The notes: generated from the sequence alone by a model not told the origin. DNA of 21,998 nt from Paramicrosporidium saccamoebae (GCA_002794465.1 MTSL01000211.1:1-21998), one strand, 5' to 3'. Positions 8,723-18,329 are shown, numbered from the stretch's first letter. Numbers and translations: made by a program.

Positions 8723-9886
8723 ATGAAAAATGCGACATTACCGGGGCATCGTGACATGAGCGTTATTAGTGGAGAGGACCATCTGGATCGTCTCTTTGGT
8801 AGTGACTCTGCCCAGTCTGGCGGGGAAGACACTTTCGATACTAGTGTCGATAATAATGTCGATCATAACGCCGATAATAATGCCGATAATAATGTCGAAA
8901 TGTTAGAGTCAAATGCCGGAGCCAGTTCAGAGCCCGAGGTGGACTCTTCAGATACTATGCGTCGTCCCAGTAGGAAACGAACGTTGACTGACGTCAGGAT
9001 GAAGGAAATGTCTATCAAAAAGATTCGTTCGCCTCGCGATTTAGACCAGGTGGCAATGCTGTTAAAGCTTCCCGGATTCATGGGAGTGGAAAAGAACGCT
9101 TATTCATCACGAGTGGTGATGGAAGACGAGCTGGCCGGTGTTGAGGGTAATGTCAAGGACGATGCCAATAATGCGGCCCTCCTCCTCCATGCCGCAACAT
9201 GCATTCGCTGGCGAAACGACCCCAAGACTGGCACTCGTCAGAGCAATAGTCGTCTCGTCAAATGGTCCGACGGCAGCCACTCATTAATGGTGGGAGAGGA
9301 GCTCTTTGACCTCTCCATCCAAAGCATGTCGGCTGAGAACAATTACATTTTTGGCCGGCATGCCGAGGAAGGCAGTATGGAATGTCTCGGAAAGCTCAAG
9401 GAGCGGATAATGATACGTCCATACATTACAGACGATCAGCGACACCGAAAATATTTAGCAGCAGCCGCCGTGGCATCAGCAAAAGCAAATTCTGATGTCC
9501 GAGTGAAGCTGGCAGTGACAGTTGCCGATCCCGAGATGGAAAAACAACGAATGGTCAAGCTGGAGCAGGAAAAAATCAAGGCCCGACGCAAATTGGAGGC
9601 TCAAAGGAGGAATCTAAAGCAGCGCTCCTTTGAACGGGTCGCCCGGACCGGACTTAGTGCAAAATTCCTGGAAGAGCGCGATGACGACGATTTAGGCGAA
9701 GAGGAGGACGAATATGAAGATGATTTTATTGATGACACAAAGGTTGGAGAAGAAACAGATTCCGGAGATGCAGGGTCGGAATCTGAATCCGAGGCTGAAT
9801 TTTCAGGACGAGAGGGAAGTGATACCGAAATCAAGGAACCCAAGGCCAAACGCCGGGCTGCTATTGTAGATGATGACGATGAATAA
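8723..9886 (+). CDS. LEO1: LEO1, subunit of the Paf1 transcription elongation complex
   Basis: 387 residues in one exon. The conserved Leo1 core (about residues 105-240) is clear: LLKLPGFMGVE, then CIRWRNDP, SRLVKWSDGSHSLMVGEELFDL, and RHRKYLAAAAV. It is flanked by an acidic, Ser/Asp-rich N-terminal tail and a charged C-terminal tail (Arg/Lys/Glu helix, then Asp/Glu/Ser-rich to DDDDE). This is the usual Leo1 plan: Leo1 pairs with Paf1 through the core and binds RNA polymerase II, nucleosomes and RNA through its tails. Met12 (nt 8756) is an alternative start. The N-terminal tail carries a four-unit 12-bp repeat. Its stop overlaps an AATAAA. It is divergent from the OB-fold gene and 265 bp upstream of RRN3 on the same strand. 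Confidence 0.95.
   Translation: MKNATLPGHRDMSVISGEDHLDRLFGSDSAQSGGEDTFDTSVDNNVDHNADNNADNNVEMLESNAGASSEPEVDSSDTMRRPSRKRTLTDVRMKEMSIKKIRSPRDLDQVAMLLKLPGFMGVEKNAYSSRVVMEDELAGVEGNVKDDANNAALLLHAATCIRWRNDPKTGTRQSNSRLVKWSDGSHSLMVGEELFDLSIQSMSAENNYIFGRHAEEGSMECLGKLKERIMIRPYITDDQRHRKYLAAAAVASAKANSDVRVKLAVTVADPEMEKQRMVKLEQEKIKARRKLEAQRRNLKQRSFERVARTGLSAKFLEERDDDDLGEEEDEYEDDFIDDTKVGEETDSGDAGSESESEAEFSGREGSDTEIKEPKAKRRAAIVDDDDE
8846..8893 (+). repeat. Four in-frame 12-bp repeats in LEO1
   Basis: Units start at 8846, 8858, 8870 and 8882 and encode VDNN, VDHN, ADNN, ADNN. They lie in the disordered N-terminal tail and are probably a slippage product. Confidence 0.85.
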
Positions 9887-9887
9887 A
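9882..9887 (+). terminator. AATAAA poly(A) signal overlapping the LEO1 stop codon
   Basis: The hexamer spans the TAA stop at 9884-9886, leaving almost no 3' UTR before it. Confidence 0.6.
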
Positions 9888-9893
9888 CATGTT

Positions 9894-9925
9894 GTGATGT
9901 GATGTGATGGGGCGGGGTGGGGTGG
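9894..9925 (+). repeat. GTGAT pentamers followed by a G-rich tract
   Basis: Three GTGAT units (9894-9908) run into runs of 4, 4, 4 and 2 G separated by single bases (9909-9925). The tract lies within 40 nt of the LEO1 stop and could form a two-tetrad G-quadruplex or act as a pause/downstream poly(A) element. The function is inferred. Confidence 0.5.
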
Positions 9926-10151
9926 AGTAATATTACATGCTTTGCCAGGCGTAAAGATATGAGGAGCTTGCTCATTGTTTCATTGTTAGCCCAACGACTT
10001 ATTTATAGTCTCGAAAACAACCCTCAAATACTCAGCTAATAGATCCTCTCTACCACACCACACATGCATATCCTCGAATGCCCAGATAATCAATCCGCTA
10101 TAATTACCAGGGATTTCCAACCCCGGCCCAAAAAGAGCCGGTCTGTGAGGG

Positions 10152-11648
10152 ATGACCACCATGGAATCGGTGCCTCTCTCATCTGCACCGAAATCATCCC
10201 CCGACCAACTATCACACGCCCTCCAGGAGGCCCAAGGCAACCGTCGTGCCATCCACCGGCTGTCCCTTCAGCTCACTACGCCCGAGTCGCTGACACATTT
10301 CCTGACTCTTGACTGGAGCGGCATCTATGATGCGTACCGGGAGGTTTTGCTAGCACTAGCCAGCATGCGACCTGGCTGCGTATCGCAGATCATGGCGGCG
10401 CTGGTCGGAAGACTGACGAAGGCTGACGACGGCGCTGTCGGGGCCATCGGAGCCCTCGTCAAATTAGCTCCGTCGTGTTGTACCTTTTTGATGCCGGCTG
10501 TAGAGTTTCATTTTCCCTTCCACTCGCGCAGTATCGAAGACCATGTCATTTATATTGGAAATTTGTTGAGAATTGCCGAGACACTGCCTATGTGGCGGTA
10601 TAAAATTTTAGAGTTGATTATTGGAAAAGCGTTGATTATTGACGTCGAGCTGCAGAATGACGCCGAACAGTTAAAGGAGCTGGACCTTTGTAAAGAAATG
10701 ACTACCTGCGGCGAGGACACGGAAATTGAAACACAGGAGCCCATTCCGGAGCATTTGCTGAAGAGGAGGAAATTACGTGCAGTCAGGAACGGGACAAAGA
10801 AGCTAGACGGCGTTCTGGAGCTAGTGTTTGCGCATATTGACCAAAGCATTCGAAAGGGAAAGGACGAGTTGGATGAGAAAAAGTCGAGGGAAATGTTCAA
10901 TTTCATGTTGACCGTCTTTGAAAAGACCATCTTGCCGACCTTCAAGTCACGTTACACACAGTTCCTGACCTTTTATATGACCAGTCTGCGTCCCACACTG
11001 GCAGATCAGTTTTTGGGCCTCTTGTTCAAGCCGCTCGTGCAGTTCTGCCAAAGTCTTGATCATGGCCGCAATTCTATGCCGAGTCCCAAACTGCTCCTCT
11101 CAGTAACCTATATTGGCAGCTTTGTGGCCCGAGCGAGGTTTCTCTCTGACGAACTGCTCCAACTGGCCTTTGAGATGCTGATCGACCTCAGCACCCGATT
11201 GCGGCTGAAAACGACCATTGGCTCACCCAGGATCCTCACAGTCATCTCGCTACAGCACATTATGTATATTTTCTGTGCTCGCTACGATCGGCTTATTGCT
11301 CGAATGGGCACACAGGAACTGGAGGATCTCTTTGATATCCTCTTTGAAGATTCCTCTGTCCTGCAGTACTGTAACGCAGACATTGTCACGCGGTTCATAG
11401 AGTTGGCTGGGGAGCGTCTAGGACTGTTACACCCGGAGGTGGCTGTTGAATACGAACAATCCAGGACGGTAAAGTTTGTGACGAAATATGAAGATTTGGA
11501 GGTTTATTTTCCATTCGACCCCATAGCGTTATCAAAATGCAAGGTTTTCATTAATGATCAAGTCTACCAAGATGTCCTAAGCGAAGACGAGGACGAAGAA
11601 GACGACAATGACGCCACGGAGACGGAATCTGGTCGTCCCTCATTGTAA
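10152..11648 (+). CDS. RRN3: RRN3 / TIF-IA, RNA polymerase I initiation factor
   Basis: 498 residues in one exon. RRN3 is a HEAT-repeat protein that bridges Pol I to the core factor at the rDNA promoter. Recognisable blocks in order: HFPFHSRSIEDHVIYIGNLL (about residues 118-137), MWRYKILELIIGKALIIDV, FEKTILPTFKSRYTQFLTFY, YIGSFVARARFLSDELL, and C-terminal YFPFDPIALSKCKVFINDQV, followed by an acidic tail (SEDEDEEDD). Length is within the family range (yeast 627, human 651, so on the short side). Two ATGs lie close together, at 10152 and 10161; I chose the first. A 27-bp tandem repeat starts 33 nt after the stop, and I see no AATAAA nearby. Confidence 0.94.
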   Translation: MTTMESVPLSSAPKSSPDQLSHALQEAQGNRRAIHRLSLQLTTPESLTHFLTLDWSGIYDAYREVLLALASMRPGCVSQIMAALVGRLTKADDGAVGAIGALVKLAPSCCTFLMPAVEFHFPFHSRSIEDHVIYIGNLLRIAETLPMWRYKILELIIGKALIIDVELQNDAEQLKELDLCKEMTTCGEDTEIETQEPIPEHLLKRRKLRAVRNGTKKLDGVLELVFAHIDQSIRKGKDELDEKKSREMFNFMLTVFEKTILPTFKSRYTQFLTFYMTSLRPTLADQFLGLLFKPLVQFCQSLDHGRNSMPSPKLLLSVTYIGSFVARARFLSDELLQLAFEMLIDLSTRLRLKTTIGSPRILTVISLQHIMYIFCARYDRLIARMGTQELEDLFDILFEDSSVLQYCNADIVTRFIELAGERLGLLHPEVAVEYEQSRTVKFVTKYEDLEVYFPFDPIALSKCKVFINDQVYQDVLSEDEDEEDDNDATETESGRPSL

Positions 11649-11681
11649 CCCGACCCCACTGTAGACTGAATTTGTTGGTTT

Positions 11682-11776
11682 CTCTTTATAGACAGTACCT
11701 GTTGTGCCCTCTTTGTAGACAGAACCTGTTGTGTCCTCCTTATATACAGAATCTGTTGCTCCCTCTTTATAAATTG
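11682..11776. repeat. 27-bp tandem repeat downstream of RRN3
   Basis: Full units lie at 11682-11708, 11709-11735 and 11736-11762, with a partial unit after and a decayed unit before (from about 11660). The core is CTCTTTRTAGACAG followed by AACCTGTTGTG-like sequence. The length is a multiple of three, so one antisense frame stays open across it, but I found no gene there. It sits between the convergent RRN3 and clathrin genes. Confidence 0.85.
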
Positions 11777-11892
11777 TTTCATACGTATCATGTTTTAAAA
11801 GAGTTAACGCCACTGGGGAATCGCCGCTGAGGATCGTCGCTAAAGAATCACCTATCCTATATACTATATGCTATATCCTACCCCATCCTATA

Positions 11893-11902
11893 TTTATTTA
11901 TT
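11893..11902 (-). terminator. Overlapping AATAAA poly(A) signals of clathrin heavy chain
   Basis: Two overlapping hexamers (a TTTATTTATT string on the + strand), the nearer starting 3 nt past the stop at 11906. Confidence 0.6.
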
Positions 11903-11905
11903 TAC

Positions 11906-14900
11906 TTAAAAGGGTGCAAAGCCAAGTCGAGAACCCGATCTCGAGGTATCGCCTCTCGGATCAATCTTTTCTTGATACTCTCGAAGTGACTGACACATTA
12001 TTGGGATGGCAATGTCCATCCATCCGTTGCGCCAGGCACATTCAAGAACCACGTCGGGTACAATGGAATCGGCACAGGCATAGGCACAGCCGAGGAACAG
12101 CTGCACTAATCCCGCAGATCCCAAAAGTTTCAAGAGATCTTCGGCAACAGCCCGTTCTCGTGATTCGGCAGCCAGAGCAATGGCATCCTTAAACAGACCC
12201 TCCTTGACCAAGACTGCTACGGCCTCTTTCCACATCTTGTTCTGTCGATATAGATGGGCGCCGAGACGACGAAAGTCAATCAGCTCGTGTGTCTCGAGGC
12301 GATGAGCAAAGGCGGCGAGATCAAACTTGTCCGACTTGGCAATGGAAGTGCGCAATCCCTCAAGGTCCTCCTCGTCAAGCAGCAGCTCATTCAGGGCATT
12401 ATTCACGACCAAACTGTTGCCTGGCTGGACGGCCACCAGATAGCCCTTGATCAACGGCAGCAAATTTGACTGTCGGAAGAGTTCAACAATACGCGTTGGC
12501 TCCATGCGAGTACCCACCAGGATCAGTAGCTCATTAACTTGGAGCGGCGACTGCTCCAGGTAAAACTTTACGGCACGCAGAACCGTCTCGGGACTGGACA
12601 CTTTTTGGATCGCTCTGCACATGCGTTCGTGTTCCCAGGCATCGGGATGTTCAATCATAATAGAGACGGCTCTCTCATTCTCATCATGATGGATGAGGAG
12701 ATGGGCCATTTCTCCCCAAAAGTGTCCCTCTTGGCAGGCCAGGATTACTTTTTGCATATTCACCTTTCCACTGTACAGTTTTAGATATTCCAACAGTTTG
12801 GATGGCTTGTGGCGAGCATACTGCACCGCAAGCTCGGTAAAGATTCCTCCGTGGGCGCGCTCCAAGCCAAGACTGCTTTCCAACAGACTCATGCATTGCT
12901 CATGCATCCCTCGGCTTTCATAACTGTACACAATATTATCCAGTTCATCCGGATGAACGACAAGGTAAAGTCCACAGACTTGCGCCAAATGGTATTCCCC
13001 CGTTTCTAAACATGCCTGGTTAACATCGGCCCATACACGAAGACTATTAGCTCGCTTTGCGCACTCTACGGCACTGTTGTAATCATGAAGGTGCACCAAC
13101 GTCGTGGCTAATCTGGCGTAATTGGAGATTGATGAATAAAAGATTTTGGCAGATTCAAACAATTTTGCCTGGTAACAGCGGTCTGCAACCATCTGAATCT
13201 GGGCACCATGAGGCCTCTGCATAAACTCTTCAATGTCGGCAATCCGGTTGAGGCTGGCCAAGCAAAACAACAGCTCATTCTCCAGGGCGGAATCGCGAGT
13301 CTTGCGACGTGCCATTTGTAGATAGCGCAGCAAGTCATCAAAGTGACGACCAGAAGAGGCCGCTTTGATAATCTCGACATAGTCGGTGCAATCGTCTGCG
13401 CGAATGTAAGCGTCAATGGCCTGTGATATCCGTCCCCCAGCGCAGAGGCCACGTCCCAGCTTACTCCAGACTTCCTTGTCATTGCAATCTTCCGCAAATC
13501 CAAGCGCACGATCAAAGTCTTTGATAAATTCCACAAGAATAGTCACTGCCATTGCCAAATTACCCCCCTTCTTGTATCCAAATAGTGCTTCCTCAAAGAG
13601 ACCAGCCTGCGTGCAGGTCTTTGCGATTTCAGATCCATCAAAGTTGGTCAATTTTTTCATGTGGTCCATGACACTATCGGGTCTCGTCTTGATGGCGGTC
13701 AAAAGGAGCAGATTTTGCAGATTCTTGTTGCTCGAAAACGAGGTTCCTCCATACAAAAGCTTCTCCAAGACGGCAAGCAGCTCCTTTGCCAAATCCGCCC
13801 CAATCAAGGCTTTCACTGCGATTGATACATCATCGGCGTCTTGACTTTCCAACACGGCCGAGTTGATGACCTGATCGAGGAGTTCGTCACGGTGAGCATT
13901 GCTCTTGTCCAGGACCATTCTCCACAAATTCATGTCACGACGCTTCAACAAGTACTTGGCCTGCTCCTTGAACATGGCCGACTCGTTGGTCATAGTGATG
14001 AGCTCTTTGTCAAGCTTTCCCTTTTCATAGGCAATCAGAGCAAGATGAGGCTCGCGTTTTTCGCAAAACTTGCCAACGGCAGCGGGACTGTACAAATTGT
14101 TTTCGGTCAAGAATTCCGCAGCGTTCTGCTTCGTGACAATGTAAATCTTGGCCAGAGCATTGTAGACGGCAACATCTCGAGTATTTTCCTGACGAATCTT
14201 TTGCTCCAAAAAGGGAAGAAGAACTGGGAGCTGATCTCTCTCTTCAAGCACCTTTACAAGATTTTCAAGGGGGAAGCGGGGTGGCACCGATGACAGCAGA
14301 GATTGCATTGTGGCAGAATCGCATCCACAGTCAAATAGTGCAGCGACAACGTCGGGGGTGCGTGAAGGATTGACTTTTTGCACATAGACCTCAATGTACT
14401 TTGGCATGTTCTGTTGGAAGAGGTGCACAACAAGATCGTGTACAAGATTGAATCGGTCTGCAACAATGACAAGGGGGAGCTGATCGGGAAGTCCTTGTTC
14501 CTCTTTCAAAAAGGTCCACACCGTCTCAGGATCATAACTGCTACTCTCCTTGCAGACCTTTTCCAGCTCTTTATAATGGCCGGTGCGGGCGGCAGATTTG
14601 ATATAGGCAAAATGCACTTTGGCGTCTTTGCAGGTGGCAAGGAGGGCGCCTGTAAAGACAAAGAGTCCGTCATAATTTCCAGCATCTTCAAATATCTCCA
14701 TTAAAAAGGCTGGCGACACTTTGCTGGCCAGCTTCACGCCCGTAGTAATCACGAGCTGGACAAATTTGGCGGGATCCTGGGCCATCAAAGTCCTAAGGAT
14801 GGTGACAATGTCTTCAGTGGCAAAGTTTTGCAAATATGAGACGGTCCAATCTATGTTAATTTCCGAGGGCGCGTTCAACAGGACGCGGGTCACATCACTG

Positions 14901-16861
14901 GTATTTCGATAATGCTCCAAAGCCTAATTGTCAGAAATCACACACGGGTACTCTTTGATATAGACCAGAATTTTCACAAAGGTTGGCAATCTCGTCACGA
15001 TCATATTTGTTGAGCATCTTGGCCTGGAAAATGGCATCGGCAACTTGGGGTGCCTGTTGAATGCTGAAACGCAAGACTTTGGTCTGTAGACTGGCCAAAT
15101 CATCGGTATTCTGTTTCAGACGATCCAGGACGGAACTTGTCGCCTGCTGCACAAGACCGTGGCCAACAAATAGATCAAAGACCATTTCAACGTTCACAGC
15201 CAAAGAAGCATCCTCAAGAATCAACTTTCCAAACTCTACTGCCTTTACAGGATCAGCCGCCATCGCAGCTTCAAGGAGCGATGGATAGTCGGGCTGGATG
15301 CCAACCTTTTTGGCAAAGAGGACCAGTTTGGAGAATTGTCCGAGCTCTGCAAAACACTGACACACCTTTTCCGGAACATCGGCGCGCAGATAAATGGACA
15401 ATGCCAAAGTCGTGTCAAAGGGCTTGACAATGTCTCCGAGCTCTTCACTACACTCCAACTTGTTCTCCTTTAGCCACTTTTCCAAAAGAGCCTTTTTGTT
15501 CTGGCTGAGCACCGGTTTGGCAAGCTCAATGGACTCGTGGTGGTTCAGAGATCCCTTTTCAAGCAAAATACTGAAGTATTGCAGCAGCGGTGATGATTGT
15601 CCAGGCGAGACGGCCACTGATTTCAAAGTTTCAATGGTCTGGGGAGTGCGAAGCATCCCCCGTGGTGAGCGAGCGGCGAGCTTTCCTGCTTCGACAAAGT
15701 CGCCCATGTTAATTAGCTGAGTAAATCGGTTGGCAAAGAGCTCATCGGCGCCAGGAAGATCATTGTTATACGCCATACGAATGGCCAGGTCTGGCTGATT
15801 GTTTTGTAAGAGATATGGAACAATGGTCTCGCCATCAATCATCACTGACAGCACTTGTCCGCGGCGGTTCACACCAATCACTCCCGAATTATTGCGCCAC
15901 TCGGTGGTAACAAATACTGTCTCGCTGGAAATCCGATTGGCAAAGATGCAAGCCCCCGTGATGAGATCGAAAATCTGGATGAATCCAAATTTGGTCACCA
16001 CATAGACTACGTCAAATTTGGTTCCAATCTGCATAGAGACGGGGAAATCGCTTGCAGCCTCGGGAGGAAAGGATATGTCTAGTGCTTTTTTGGAAAAAAC
16101 TGGATTTCCTTCGCGATGATCAATCTCAACAAGATGGAGCTTGGCCGCAGTCTGAGTACGCACGGCAAACACAAATAGCTTTGTTGGGTATTGCGCACCC
16201 TCCAACATGACTTCAGCAAATCCTCCAGTGTGTCCCTCGATGGCCTGACTTACTCCACGATCCATATTATACAGCTGCATGGCTCCGACTACGCGCCCAT
16301 GCTGCGCAATAATACCAACCAACAGCAGCCAGCGTCCGGTGCTGTCTGTACGATAGCTAATAATTTGACATCCTGCCAAACTAGTGTGTCTTTCAAATAC
16401 CTTACGCGGGTCATTTCCACCCTCGAGGTCCCAATGGTACACGCACGTCTCTGACACGAGTCCAATGGTCGACGGGCCCAGCCAGCGCCAGAAGAGCACC
16501 TCTTCCGTCATCACATACGACTTTAGCTTTGCCTTTTTCTCCAGGTCGAATATCTGCACCTGGCGTCCGGCCTTGAGTGCGATTACTTTGCTGTCTGGAT
16601 TCATAATGGCCGAGTCGGCGGTAATGGGTCGGCGCATGACATTCTCTGGGTCATTCAAGTCAATAACGACGACCTGGTTCTGTTCAGCAACCTTTTCGCG
16701 AACACAAATGAAGCGGTCCGATTCGAATGTGAGCGTGTTGAAGCCTATACTAGCCGCATTGATACCAAGGGCTTGCAGCTACAGAATTACAACATGGCTG
16801 GTGAGGTTACCTGCAAGTGCTCCTGGAATTTGATGGGCAGCAACTCGTTCAAAGAGTCCAT
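11906..16861 (-). CDS. CHC1: Clathrin heavy chain, three exons
   Basis: 1631 residues: exon 1 at 16861-16811 (17 codons), intron 16810-16779 (32 nt), exon 2 at 16778-14952, intron 14951-14924 (28 nt, GTACCC...ATTAG), exon 3 at 14923-11906. Splicing gives LPIKFQEHLQ-LQALGINAASIGF at the N-terminus and GLYQR-ALEHY at the second junction, both canonical. The seven-bladed N-terminal propeller (about residues 1-330) contains RRPITADSAIMNP and SKVIALKAGRQVQIFDLE. The leg follows as repeated clathrin heavy-chain repeats with the YDFLV-type segments (ALIAYEKGKLDKELI, ICDRF-equivalent VADRFNLVHDLV) down to the trimerisation region. It forms the triskelion of coated vesicles at the trans-Golgi, endosomes and plasma membrane. 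The tail ends SRLGFAPF, about 40 residues shorter than in animals, and lacks their QLMLT-type end. Both introns are mini-introns. Confidence 0.97.
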
Positions 16862-16921
16862 TGTTTGCCAATCCACGCTGACACAGCAATTAATGCCCTA
16901 TGAGCCAATCAGGGTGTCCAC

Positions 16922-17155
16922 ACAATATGGGCAATTTTATTGGACAATAAATCAAATTGGTTACAAGTCATGAGATGGCATGTCATAAGCCGATAATAAA
17001 GGACCTGTTGGCGGGTGAGCTTACTTTCATTAAAGTATACGGCTTCTTTATAGGTAGTTATTCTTGATATAACCACACTGGGCGGTGGGGCCGCTATCTG
17101 GGTCGGACTCACCAATAATAAGTGGATCTGCTTAACAGCAAACTCAATTTATTAG
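16922..17155 (-). pseudogene. Gutted tandem duplicate of ATG4: upstream region joined to 3' tail
   Basis: Read on the minus strand, 17155-16995 is colinear with the region upstream of ATG4. Shared blocks are 17124-17145 with 18514-18548, 17095-17108 with 18473-18486, 17029-17052 with 18402-18424 (22 of 23 identical), and a weaker AGCTCA...CTTTATT stretch. About 35 bp further on, 16962-16922 is identical over 41 nt to the ATG4 3' end and 3' flank (17270-17230), including the last codons, the TGA and the AATAAA. The coding body is absent. The simplest reading is a tandem ATG4 duplication followed by deletion of the coding sequence. The tail now lies about 60 bp from the clathrin start codon. 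Confidence 0.65.
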
Positions 17156-17229
17156 AGCGTATGAAATATAGACAGCCATCCTTGGCGCGCTGTATTGTGG
17201 GATTGCACAAGTACAGGGCGGCTGGCTAT

Positions 17230-17270
17230 ACAATATGGGCAATTTTATTGGACAATAAATCAAATTGGTT
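17230..17270 (-). repeat. ATG4 3' tail, exact 41-nt match to the relic at 16922-16962
   Basis: It covers the final ATG4 codons, stop and AATAAA. The inner part (GGCAATTTTATT on the + strand, 17238-17249) also occurs at 16930-16941 and at 18555-18566 behind TrpRS, so three genes or relics share this 3' element. Confidence 0.9.
17244..17249 (-). terminator. AATAAA poly(A) signal of ATG4
   Basis: It starts 11 nt after the TGA and is part of the tail repeat copied at 16922-16962. Confidence 0.6.
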
Positions 17271-18329
17271 CAAAGTCTATTTCGACCATGTCACTGTCAA
17301 TTTCTACCACGGTGGCGTGTTCCATCTCACTAGCAGGAGCCTTGATGCTAAAAAGCTGATCTCCATAGGCCGTCTTGATTTGGACAATTTCTTCGGTCCA
17401 TTTTGCGAGAATATCGGCGTCTGATATCACAAACCCAGCAACAAGACATGGATCGATAGAGTAAAAGGCGACCCGTCCCAAATCTGCACAGCTATACGTA
17501 CTCAGATCCTGCAGGTCAATAGTAACGCTTTTCCAGATACCTCTGACGAAACATTTTCTCGTGGGGCCGGTCTGGGATAATGGGGATCCAAGTATAGCAA
17601 GTCGTTGTTTTCAAATCCAACAAAGTATAAAGCACTGTTTGGCCGCCCTCTAACGGTCAAAGATGTCAAGGTAACTGTACCCAGCAATGCCTACAGTGTA
17701 TCGATTCGTCAGCAACGCCTATTAGTATTAAAAACCCCACCGCCCCACATCTGGTACCTTAATGGGCCCAATGTAGACATCGTTTAGAGAATCCACTCCA
17801 AGCCTCATTGGAATCCAGACAAGCACCTTGGCTCCTCCAAGTAATTCGCCAATTTTCTCAAGGTCAATGGTCATATCGACAGCGCAGTATGACCGCAGTC
17901 CAACATTGAGATTTTCATTGATCAGGCCACTAAGACAGCGCGATGTGACTGAGGGCGCGTGCCACTCGCCAATGCGTCGTCCCATGGACGCTCCCGCCGA
18001 AGCAATATTATGCAACGACAGAGGTGCACTCGGCGAATCCTTGAACAAATCCACCACAAATCGTCTTACACTCTCATCCTGTTCAGCCAGCAGCCAGCCT
18101 AATGTCAGGACACTGTGTAATGTCTACCATCTCCAAAGATGGTTGCCAAGACTGCCGTGGCCGCTAACATCTGACCACATCTAATCATGCAACCCCACCC
18201 TGCGTCTGCTGTAAACGCCGTTCCTGGTATCATATCAAAGTCATAACGATAGGTAATCCAAAAAAACGCTGCTGCGATGCTTGTTGAGAGGGTAGCATCC
18301 GCTTCAGCGTCGCATCCGATTATCCTCAT
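17260..18329 (-). CDS. ATG4: ATG4 cysteine protease (ATG8 processing), five exons
   Basis: 312 residues: exons 18329-18128, 18098-17758, 17718-17681 (38 nt), 17649-17541 and 17508-17260; introns of 29, 39, 31 and 32 nt. Cys47 lies in TADAGWGCMIRCGQML, and the Asp215/His217 pair in LLYLDPHYPRP, completing the peptidase C54 triad. Other marks: IGEWHAPS, VLVWIPMRLGVDSLNDVYI, GGRPNSALYFVGF (created by two splice junctions), and FYSIDPCLVAGFVISD. It cleaves the ATG8 C-terminus to expose Gly and later delipidates ATG8. The last residues are D-F-E-P-I, preceded by acidic residues, a plausible C-terminal LIR. An in-frame stop directly precedes the ATG, fixing the start; the N-terminus is short compared with yeast and human (about 400-490). 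The spacers on both sides are related to each other. Confidence 0.95.

Noticed and set aside
16909-17115. 68-codon minus-strand frame between ATG4 and clathrin
   Set aside because: It runs through the duplicated ATG4 flanking blocks and encodes no recognisable protein. It is better explained as relic intergenic DNA.
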